From Salvia splendens (lineage: Eukaryota; Streptophyta; Magnoliopsida; Lamiales; Lamiaceae): a stretch of DNA of 64,000 nt. Under the pieces are notes generated by a model. That model ran no database searches and had not been told where the DNA came from. It saw only the letters and a list, made by a program, of their open reading frames with translations. A program made the translations under genes and the position numbers. The stretch is from positions 33,619,208-33,683,207 of the forward strand of contig NC_056035.1 of the NCBI RefSeq assembly GCF_004379255.2. Direction: 5' to 3'. Positions 48,436 through 57,850 of this stretch are shown in pieces; positions within the stretch are counted from its first letter, which is position 1; each line of letters begins with the position of its first letter.

Positions 48436-48990
48436 TGTTGGAATTATCAATTTGATAACTACTTAGTTATCAAGTTGATTAAGTTAGAAGCTTCTTAAGT
48501 ACTTAGTTGTCAATTTGATAACCAACTTAGTTATCAATTTGATAACTATCTCTTAAGTAGTAAAATAAAAAATGATCACCACTTATCTTTCCTAAGCCTA
48601 TATATATGTGTGGGGGTTGAAGGAGAGATCATAACAAGATCAAGATCACAATTCTCTAAACTAGTTCTCTCATTTAGCCATTTAGGAGCATAGTCTCCTC
48701 AATTCTCGAAACTCCGAAAGTTCGCCGGTGCCTAGAGAGTTTGAGGTGCTTCTACTCTCTAGGACGAAGTCGTTTTATCTTTGGGGACACTACGCCAATC
48801 CGTGAGCACTAGCCGAGGCGTAATTTGTCTTGCGGAAAGAGGGCTTTCCTCGACTCGACTTATAGTTAGTACTGTAATTTTCTATTTTCGTTGTAATTTC
48901 CGTTTCAGTTGTATTTGTATTGCTTTTCGGTTGTAATAGTTAGAGTACTGCCTGTAAACGGCTCGGGAATTTTCCCAATTTTATCCAACA
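48436..48990 (+). repeat. 5' LTR of the plus-strand copia element
   Basis: TGTTGGAATTATC...TTTTATCCAACA. TATA-like TATATATAT at about 48599-48607, giving a likely transcription start around 48630. Also contains direct repeats of ATCAATTTGATAACT near the left end. Confidence 0.94.
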
Positions 48991-48992
48991 GT

Positions 48993-49006
48993 CGCAAGAC
49001 AAATTA
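48993..49006 (+). other. Putative self-complementary primer-binding site
   Basis: CGCAAGACAAATTA starts two bases after the 5' LTR, where a primer site is expected. It is the exact complement of TAATTTGTCTTGCG at 48821-48834 within the same LTR. The polarity is right: the 3' end of the LTR segment pairs with the base nearest U5. This resembles self-priming of the Tf1/sushi type. Inference, not shown. Confidence 0.55.
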
Positions 49007-49021
49007 GTCGTACTCTAGGTG

Positions 49022-52000
49022 ATGTCGGCCGAAGTTACGATGGACGGAAACCATGGAGCTGGAGGAAACGAACACCAACAAAATGGATCTACTTTTTCTG
49101 CTGCCAAAACATCGGTGTTGACACCTGTTTCGACCTCGAGGGTGATGCCTCAGGCCGATAAGCCAGAGAAATTTAAGGGCTCTGAATTTAAACGTTGGCA
49201 ACAAAAGATGTTGTTCTACCTAACTACGTTAGGTGTTGCCAACTTCCTCACGGAAGATGCGCCAGTCGTATCTGAGGAAGAGACGGACTTCCATGTCCGG
49301 AATGCCTATGATGCTTGGCATCAAGGCGATTTCTTGTGCAAGAATTACGTCCTGAACTGCTTAGAGGATAGTCTTTATTCTATCTTCGCAGGGACTAAGA
49401 CCTCAAAAGAATTGTGGGAGGCTCTTGACAAGAAGTACCGCGTCGAGGACTCCGGTTTTTGGACTACAAGATGGTGGACTCTCGTTCAGTGGTGGCGCAA
49501 GCCGAAGAGCTGCAAATCATAATCCATGATGTCCACGCTGAAGGAATGGTCTTACCAGATCAGTTCATTGTTGCGGCAATGATTGAGAAACTTCCTCCGT
49601 GCTAGACAGATTTTAAAAATTATCTGAAGCACAAACGGAAGGAGATGAAGCCTGAAGACCTGATTGTTCGTCTTCGTGTCGAAGAGGACAACAGACGCTA
49701 TCATCAGAAGCCGGGAAGCTCGGAAGACTCAAAGGCAAATCTGATAGAGCGAGGAAGATCCTCAAAACGTCCCCGCCCGAATGAGAAAGATAAAGGGAAA
49801 GGGAAGGCAGTTGCCCGAAAGTTTGAAGGCAACTGCTATAACTGTGACAAATCGGGTCATATGGCGAAGGACTGCCGAAAACCCAAGAAAAAGAAAGCCA
49901 AGAAAGATCTGAACCTGGTCGAGAAGAACTTCGATGAGGATGACTTGGCGGCCGTGGTCTCTGAAGTGAACCATGTAGATAACCCAAAGTCTTGGTTTAT
50001 CGACACTGGAGCGACTGTACATGTCTGCTCAGATCGAAATCAGTTTTCAACATACAAACAAGTCGAAGGGAAGAAGCTTCACATGGGCAACCAAAACTCA
50101 TCTGAAGCTATCGGCTTGGGAGAAGTGAAGCTCAAGATGACGTCGGGTCATGAGCTGAAACTGAAGGATGTGCTGCATGTCCCAGACATCCGGAAGAACC
50201 TGGTTTCGGGTAGCCTACTTGTTAGTCATGGTTTCAAGTTAGTTTTTATGTCTGACAAGTTTGTATTGACTAAGTTTGGTACTTTCCTTGGAAAAGGTTA
50301 TCTTTCCAATGGTTTGTTCAAACTAAATGTAACGGTTGTGCGCCGCACTCCGAAATTATCAAGTAATGAAAATGATGCATCTTCTTACTTGCTTGAGTGC
50401 TCCGATTTATGGCATTGTAGATTGGGACATGTAAATTTAAATGCTATAAAAAGATTAGTGAATCTCGATTTACTAAAAGTCAACAAATTCAACTCACTTG
50501 AAAGATGTGAGGTGTGTGTTGAAGCTAAAATGACTAAGCTGCCGTTTCACTCGGTAGAGCGGAGCACGAAACCTCTAGAGTTGATCCATACTAATGTATG
50601 CGATTTGAAAGTTGTGCAAACTAGAGGTGGTAAAAAATATTTTATCACATTTTTTGATGATTGCACAAGGTATTGTTACCTTTATCTGTTAAGAGGTAAA
50701 GATAAGACAATTGAAGCGTTTAAAGACTTCAAAAATGAAGCCGAAAATCAACTTAGTTGTCAAATTAAGTGTGTTCGAAGTGATAGAGGTGGCGAATATG
50801 TAGCCCCGTTTGCAGAATTATGTCATGCGAGTGGTATAATTCACCAAACTACGGCTCCTTATTCTCCCCAGTCGAATGGCGTTGCTGAACGCAAAAATCG
50901 AACATTGAAAGAGATGATGAATGCTCTCTTGATTAATTCAGGGTTACCCCAGAACATGTGGGGGGATGCTGTGTTAACAGCAAATTATATCTTCAATAAA
51001 ATTCCACTTAAAGGTAGAGATGTGACTCCTTATGAGTTGTGGAAAGGAAAGAAACCATCGTATTCATACCTCAAAGTCTGGGGATGTTTAGCGAAGGTTG
51101 AAGTGCCTCTTCCAAAACAAGTTGCAATTGGCCCCAAAACTGTCGATTGTATCTTTATTGGTTACGCACTCAATAGCTACGCCTATCGTTTCTTGGTCCA
51201 TAAGTCGGCTGTGCCTGACATAGCTGAAGGAACGACCATGGAATCAAGGAATGCTATATTCTTTGAGAATGTTTATCCTTGTAAGAAGCAAGAGGACCGT
51301 TTTAGTGAAAGAATGGGGGAAGAAGCTACTAGTTCTCATTCTCTGGAAAGGACGAATCCAAGTACTGAGAATGAAGAACCAAGACGTAGCAAAAGAGCTA
51401 GAGTTGCAAAGACCTTTGGCCCCGACTTTATTACTTTTATGTTGGACGATGAGCCAAAGTCACTAGCAGAAGCTCTGTCTGGCCCAGATGCACCATTCTG
51501 GCTAGAAGCGATCAATAGTGAAATTGAATCAATTATGAGAAATAACACATGGGTGTTAGTGGACTTGCCAGAAGGTTGTAAGCCTTTAGGGTGCAAGTGG
51601 ATCCTGAGAAGGAAATATAAAGCTGATGGTACTATTGATAAGCACAAAGCTCGTTTAGTCGTGAAAGGCTTTAAGCAGAAAGAAGGATATGACTTCTTTG
51701 ATACCTATTCACCGGTTACGAGAATCACTTCTATTCGGATGCTTCTTGCGATTGCTTCATTGCACAATCTTGAGATTCATCAAATGGATGTGAAAACTGC
51801 ATTTCTGAACGGTGAATTGGAAGAAGAGATATATATGGAGCAACCTGAAGGGTTTGTTGTACCTGGCCAAGAAAGGAAGGTATGCAAACTAGTGAGGTCT
51901 CTATATGGATTAAAGCAAGCGCCATTGCAATGGCACTTGAAGTTTGACAAAGTGATGTTGTCAAATGGATTTACTATCAATGAGTGTGATAAGTGTGTTA

Positions 52001-52997
52001 TATTAAAAACACAGATAATGGGTTTATTATTGTGTGTCTTTATGTAGACGATAAGTTGATTATGGGCAGTAATAATCGCATTATCAACGAGACGAAAAAT
52101 ATGTTGAAAAGAAATTTCGACATGAAAGATATGGGTCTAGCTGATGTGATTCTTGGAATCAAGATTGTAAGAGATCACGAGGCAATTACTTTGACACAAT
52201 CTCACTACGCTGAGAAAGTGCTCAAGAAGTTCCGCTCATTTGATTGTGAGCCAGCTAAGACTCCATTGGACCCTAATGTGCATTTGAGCGTGCACACGGG
52301 TGAGCCTATTGCTCAAGAAGAATATGCAAGGATCATAGGGAGTTTGATGTTTATCACAAACTGCACCCGACCTGATCTTGCATGTCCAGTGAACAAGTTG
52401 AGCCGATTTACGAGCAATCCAAGTAACGAACATTGGAAAGCTCTTCGTAGAGTTTTGAGATACTTGAAGTATACTCTCAACTTTGGGCTGCGTTACACCA
52501 GATATCCCCAAGTACTTGAAGGGTACTGTGAAGCAAATTGGATTTCTGATTCAAAAGACTCATTTTCGACAAGTGGGTATGTGTTCACTGTGGGGGGTGG
52601 AGCTGTTTCGTGGAAGTCAACGAAACAAACCTGTATAGCTCGATCCACCATGGAATCTGAATTTATCGCTCTAGATAAAGCAGGGGAAGAAGCCGAGTGG
52701 CTTAGAAACTTCCTAGAAGGCATTCCATGTTGGAAGAAGCCAGTGCCCACAGTAGTGATACACTGTGATAGCAAAACGGCTATAGGGAGAGCACATAATA
52801 GTTTGTATAACGGAAAGTCTCGACATATACGTCGAAGGCACAATACCGTGAGGCAATTGATCACGAGTGGTGTTATCTCAGTTGATTATGTAAAGTCAAA
52901 AGATAACTTAGCGGATCCATTAACCAAAGGGTTATGTCGTGATCAAATGCTTAAGCTGCTAGAAGGAATGGAGTTGAAAACCACATCTAAAAGATGA
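49022..52997 (+). pseudogene. Copia gag-pol with gag deletion, one nonsense codon and one RT frameshift
   Basis: Gag begins at ATG 49022 (MSAEVTMDGNHGAGG). Near 49452 a short deletion changes frame after KKYRVEDSG; the downstream gag (YKMVDSRSVVAQAEELQ) is in the pol frame and has a TAG at 49603-49605. Then 49645..52047 is open: zinc knuckle [14 protein letters not shown], protease [12 protein letters not shown], integrase ([32 protein letters not shown]), RT ([19 protein letters not shown]). A 1-nt deletion near 52003 shifts frame just before the RT motif LYVDD. The rest, to TGA at 52997, holds RNase H. There the usual GYCDA motif reads GYCEANW, an Asp-to-Glu change at a likely catalytic position. 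Not autonomous as it stands. Confidence 0.92.
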
Positions 52998-53596
52998 TTA
53001 TAGTGGTAACCCAACCATACGATTGGAGATCCCATGGGCTTGGTTCAATGGGAAAACGAAGCTATACGAATCTAGTCGTAACACTCAGAAGAACTTAGTC
53101 TTCGCCCATTCCTTAGAAAGCATTGAGTGTTGTAACCTGCACGTGGTAAGAGGTTAAGTCTTTGACTTTTAATGATTATTGGAAACCTCTAGGAGGTAGA
53201 GTATAGCAGGATACTCGAGAAAGAATCACCTATGTAAGTGAGAAATGAGGGCCGCTTCAAAATGTGTAAAATCACTTATGAATCCAAAGTGGTGTTCCAT
53301 GGCCAGAAAAGGACACAAACGTGAGAACTGACGAGTTTGTAAACAATATTGTGTCAATACTATTGTCTCGGTATACACCAAGGAGGAATGGTTCAAGGCA
53401 TCACGTCCACCAGGCCGCCAGTATGCCCGATCGTATTGACTATGGAAGGTTCAAAGCCCCAAGCTACCATTTCAAATGCAATATTATTTCTTGAGAATTG
53501 AGGCTAGCGTCTGCATACATTCATATTCATTCCTCCGATAGAGGTGTGACTAAGATGTTGGTTTGAGCTTGTGAAGCTCTAACCAATGTGGGGGAT

Positions 53597-54151
53597 TGTT
53601 GGAATTATCAATTTGATAACTACTTAGTTATCAAGTTGATTAAGTTAGAAGCTTCTTAAGTACTTAGTTGTCAATTTGATAACCAACTTAGTTATCAATT
53701 TGATAACTATCTCTTAAGTAGTAAAATCAAAAATGATCACCACTTATCTTTCCTAAGCCTATATATATGTGTGGGGGTTGAAGGAGGGATCATAACAAGA
53801 TCAAGATCACAATTCTCTAAACTAGTTCTCTCATTTAGCCATTTAGGAGCATAGTCTCCTCAATTCTCGAAACTCCGAAAGTTCGCCGGTGCCTAGAGAG
53901 TTTGAGGTGCTTCTACTCTCTAGGACGAAGTCGTTTTATCTTTGGGGACACTACGCCAATCCGTGAGCACTAGCCGAGGCGTAATTTGTCTTGCGGAAAG
54001 AGGGCTTTCCTCGACTCGACTTATAGTTAGTACTGTAATTTTCTATTTTCGTTGTAATTTCCGTTTCAGTTGTATTTGTATTGCTTTTCGGTTGTAATAG
54101 TTAGAGTACTGCCTGTAAACGGCTCGAGAATTTTCCCAATTTTATCCAACA
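53597..54151 (+). repeat. 3' LTR of the plus-strand copia element
   Basis: 555 bp, differing from the 5' LTR at about three positions (for example GTAAAATCAAAA versus GTAAAATAAAAA, GCTCGAGAAT versus GCTCGGGAAT). Confidence 0.94.
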
Positions 54152-54152
54152 G

Positions 54153-54414
54153 GTAAAAGGATCAGCACGCGGGGAAGTCGGGGGCGCTGACTTAGACTTA
54201 TTTGCACTTCGAGATGGATATGTATGTCCTTGTCCAGAATGATTTTCGGAGTGTAGAGATCTGATCAACTAGTTCAGTGATTAACTTTTGCCTTCTATTG
54301 CAGATAAGTGTCACTCCTCTTGGTGCTTTGTCACGAGCAGACTCAGATAGCCACGTCTACTTTGAACAGTGGCTCCCTCGTGTGGCTGAATTCGTCGCAT
54401 CTTCAACTCCATAA
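54153..54414 (+). pseudogene. Last two exons of a SurE-like 5'-nucleotidase gene, cut off by the copia element
   Basis: Exon A 54153..54221 (VKGSARGEVGGADLDLFALRDGY, phase 0) has a donor GTATGT; exon B 54304..54414 follows acceptor TTGCAG and encodes ISVTPLGALSRADSDSHVYF ... ending in TAA. The joined C-terminus (ALRDGY-ISVTPLG) matches the end of plant SurE-type phosphatases, which dephosphorylate nucleoside monophosphates. The copia element inserted right at the splice acceptor: before it the plus strand reads TTACTAG|GTAA, and the same GGTAA continues after it. No upstream SurE exon was found in the window. So this is either the tail of a gene destroyed by insertions or a gene fragment whose 5' part was lost. 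Family call is from memory of the C-terminal motif and fairly confident. Confidence 0.7.
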
Positions 54415-55060
54415 ACACACAAGCTCTGCTCTTTCTCCATTGTCACCTGTGACTCAGTTTTTTTTTAACCTCCTAATAAGTTTGAGCTTCTTCTTTTCCT
54501 TGTGAAAGTATTGTTTTGGTAATTACATTAACTATTAGTCTTGTTTGGCATATACTACTTCATTGAGACTTTAACTAATAGTCTTGTTTGGCAAATACTA
54601 CTTCATTGTATTACTTAGACTTTAACTATCAGTCTCTGTTGATACGATATTAGTAATTACCTTTAGCTATACTGAATATCACTATTATTATAATACTCCA
54701 TTCGTCCAAAGTTAGTTAGGTCATATTTTATTTTGGATTATCTCACATTATTCTTATGTTATTCTCTCTTATCTATTCTACTTTATTATCTTTTTTATTT
54801 TATTTTATCTTTATTTTAACCTATTAAATACAATACAATTTTTCTTAACGTTGGTGTTAACAAACTAACTAAGATGGGACGCATTAATAATTAAAAGTTT
54901 ATCAATAATTTAAATTGGTTTTGGCTTGCGATAGAAAATTTAACATCGAAAAGCTAAATCAATTCACTGGATGTTTACTAAAGGTGATACTCTATTTATG
55001 GTTAAATGACAAAAAAATTAGTACAAAATCATGAGTTATATTTCAAAATAATGGAAAAAT
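54415..55060. other. 3' flank with a Stowaway-like MITE at about 54692-54883
   Basis: Ends near 54692 (CTCCATTCGTCCAAAGTTAG) and 54883 (inverted: TGCGTCCCATCTTAGTTAG) are similar inverted termini with an A/T-rich body. No gene otherwise. Confidence 0.45.
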
Positions 55061-55669
55061 AGAAATATAAATAACATGTACTTTTTGTAATACTAGTTAC
55101 CAAAATCATAGGTTATGCCATCATTATCAAACATCGATCCGAAATTTGTCATACATTTAAATATCATAATGACTACTCGAAAAACTTAGTTCTATCCAGT
55201 GGCATATCCATTAAGGAACAAGCCGTACCCCGAAAAAATGATATTATCATTATACAATTAGTTAATGACATAGTCTCTTGCCTGGTGGATTCTCTCCTTC
55301 ACAAATGGGGAAGCCCTAAAGAAGCCTTGCTCGCACATTTTATTTTATTTGGTATCGTTTAGAAATATAAATAACATGTACTTTTTGTAATACTAGTTAC
55401 CAAAATCATAGGTTATGCCATCATTATCAAACATCGATCCGAAATTTGTCATACATTTAAATATCATAATGACTACTCGAAAAACTTAGTTCTATCCAGC
55501 GGCATATCCATTAAGGAACAAGCCGTACCCCGAAAAAATGATATTATCATTATACAATTAGTTAATGACATAGTCTCTTGCCTAGTCCAGTGGTGGATTC
55601 TCTCCTTCACAAATGGGGAAGCCCTAAAGAAGCCTTGCTCGCACATTTTATTTTATTTGGTATCGTTCA
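55061..55669. repeat. Tandem duplication of a 300-bp unit
   Basis: AGAAATATAAATAACATGTA starts at 55061 and again at 55361. The copies are nearly identical over the full unit; differences include CCAGTGG/CCAGCGG and a small insertion (AGTCCAGTGG near 55584) in the second copy. Confidence 0.92.
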
Positions 55670-56534
55670 TTTTATTTTATTTGGTAGTTTGATTTGAAGT
55701 CTTCTTATGCATTTATTTCATTTCAAATTAATTACTTCTCTTGTATAATATTTTAATTATGTTTAGTTGATTTCATTTTTCTCTTCTAATGCCTCTTATT
55801 TTGTACATATATTTTTATTTTAAATTCATCTTATACATTTTATATTTAAAACAATTCCTTATTTTATAAAGCATTATGCATTTTAATTATTTTTATATGA
55901 ATTTTAGTCTTAACTTTTTGTTTTAATTATTCTATTCTATTCTATTTTATTTTATTTTTTATTTTTATTTTTTAAACTTATTGAAACATTGCTCAAATAA
56001 GCCAAAGGATGATTTATTAATAAAATAACACACAAAAAAATGAAAAAAATATTTTTGAAGATAACACACTATATAAAAACTAAACAAACTTATCTATAAT
56101 ATACAAATATAAGAACTTTTTTTTGATAATAAGAGTCATTTCAAAGAAAAAGGATCGGATTTTGAAGCTTTAAATCGTTATAATTATTTATCGAATCCTC
56201 AAACCGAAATTCCTGGATTCGTCACTAGTTCTATCAATTCACTAGTCAACCTTTAAACTTAGGAAGTTGTGAAGAACCTATCATAACTGCCAAATTAACT
56301 GCCGGAAATTGACGTGGCAACAACAACTCATTTTAATTTACCAAGAACTAAAATAATGTATGAGCATTGTGTATTAACTTTACCTCGAATAAGCCTGAAA
56401 TCCGTAAAAGGAGAATTGAAAAGCGAAATGTAAAAGAAAGTTTCTATCGTATTTACATGTACGTATGTTACTTTTCTGTCTCTTTGGTTTCTTCCCGTCG
56501 TGTCGTACGTACGCTTTTCTTGCTAATGGAGAAG
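55670..56534. other. AT-rich intergenic region
   Basis: No gene recognised. Homopolymer- and TTTTATTT-rich sequence from 55670 to 55990. Confidence 0.45.
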
Positions 56535-56817
56535 TCATGATTTGGGAGGCAGTGGCAGTGGCAACGGTGGCCGATGTGACTCCACCAATATGGACCAAAG
56601 CACATGGACGTCTTCGTAAGGGCACAATTTCACATCCTCGTACAAAATGTACATCCCTCTACCTAACCAAAATCGGAACATGAAAAACATAGAAATTAAG
56701 AAATGTAAGTGCATGATGAATTGATGATCATCTACTTTACTTACTCTTCTTCTTAGCGGAATTGAGACGAATCCACAGCTTCTTGAAGGGAGAGAGGAGG
56801 GATTGCAGCCACCCCAT
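56535..56817 (-). CDS. Small conserved plant protein, 66 aa, two exons
   Basis: Exon 1 56817..56745 encodes MGWLQSLLSPFKKLWIRLNS-AKKKS; donor A|GTAAGT. Exon 2 56662..56535 (acceptor GGTTAG) continues RGMYILYEDVKLCPYEDVHV-LWSILVE and ends PPKS before TGA. The 82-nt intron and both phases fit (73+128 = 201 nt). The pattern MGWLQSL...KKLW...RGIYILYEDVKSCPYEDVHVLWSILVE is one I recall from a widely conserved short plant protein of unknown function. The N-terminus is amphipathic and basic, so membrane association is possible. No domain with known activity is visible. Its short exons make it easy to miss. Confidence 0.8.
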
Positions 56818-57751
56818 TTGGAGGAGAGGGTGAGGGCTCAAGACATGTTCAACAATTTACACAAGTTTGTAGAGAGAAATACTACCAAGTTTAGAGAGAG
56901 AAATACTACCAAGTTTAGAGAGAGAAATACTACCAAGTTTAGTGAGATAAACTTCAAGTGTGTTTTTGCTTAGACAGGAGTCATGTTTAGGTTCTTTACT
57001 ATTTTCCCTTTTTTCTATTACAAACGTTGCTATAATTCTTCGCAATTGCAAATCAATCATGCGAACCACATTTCCTTTGGTAAAATGTCTATTTCAAATA
57101 TAATATTTCCCTTGTAGTAGAAGAGCCCTATTTACCTATAAGGAGCCTTTCTTTCTCAACCTTAATTTGATTTTATATATTTATAATTTCTCAGTCCAAT
57201 ATTTATTCTATAATTCTACTTCACAGATCTTATATTTTAATTTATCATATCTAATAAGTAATATTATAATTCTTATAGACAAGTCTCATTTGATTTCTTT
57301 TAGTACTTTGCAGCTGTTTTTATCAATTTACATGTACCGACACAACTCTTTTTTATTTATATTTTATAATGTGGCATTTATAATTTGTCTACACAATACT
57401 AATTTCCTTAACTTTTTTAGCATAATGTAACGTCATATCTATGTTCTTCGTGTATTTTAAGGGAACATTTCTGATAGGTGGTAGAAGTATCTCTTACGTA
57501 TTTAAATGATGTTGGTCCACCTATGCTACTAGTAAAAAATATACGTGTCAATTTTGTTAATTAGAGTTTCATGGCTATTCCTGTTAATTAAGTAATGCTA
57601 TATATATGTGTTGTCAATTCTCACTCACCATTCTTGTGGTCCACTACTATATTTATTGATTAACAATTTCATTGTAGATGAGTAAGGTAGATCGATTTGA
57701 TTATTTTTCTCATATATATACCATATGAGTTATCGACACACATTTCATTCT
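56818..57751. other. AT-rich intergenic region with short triplication
   Basis: At 56871-56945 the 24-bp unit GAGAGAAATACTACCAAGTTTA occurs three times (likely promoter/5' flank of the small minus-strand gene). No other gene recognised. Confidence 0.5.
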
Positions 57752-57752
57752 T

Positions 57753-57850
57753 GCAGTAGTATCCGCGTAACGCTGCCTCACACATTTCATTCTTGCAGTA
57801 GTATCCGCGTAACGCTAGATAAGTTCTTGCAGTAGTATCCGCGCAACGCT
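57753..57850 (+). repeat. Three copies of a Harbinger terminal motif
   Basis: GCAGTAGTATCCGCGYAACG occurs near 57753, 57796 and 57830, each followed by a different short tail (GCCTC, AGATA, GTCTC). The last copy is the likely true left end of Harbinger copy 2. Confidence 0.75.

Larger units (their letters stand above)
48436..54151 (+). mobile_element. Ty1/copia retrotransposon, 5,716 bp, young but frameshifted, with atypical primer-binding site
   Basis: LTRs of 555 bp at 48436..48990 and 53597..54151 differ at about three sites. Target duplication GGTAA at 48431-48435 and 54152-54156. Purine tract TGTGGGGGAT before the 3' LTR. No TGG-starting tRNA-type primer site follows the 5' LTR; instead a 14-nt match to the complement of its own LTR is found. 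Inserted at the splice acceptor of a SurE-like gene. Confidence 0.95.
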
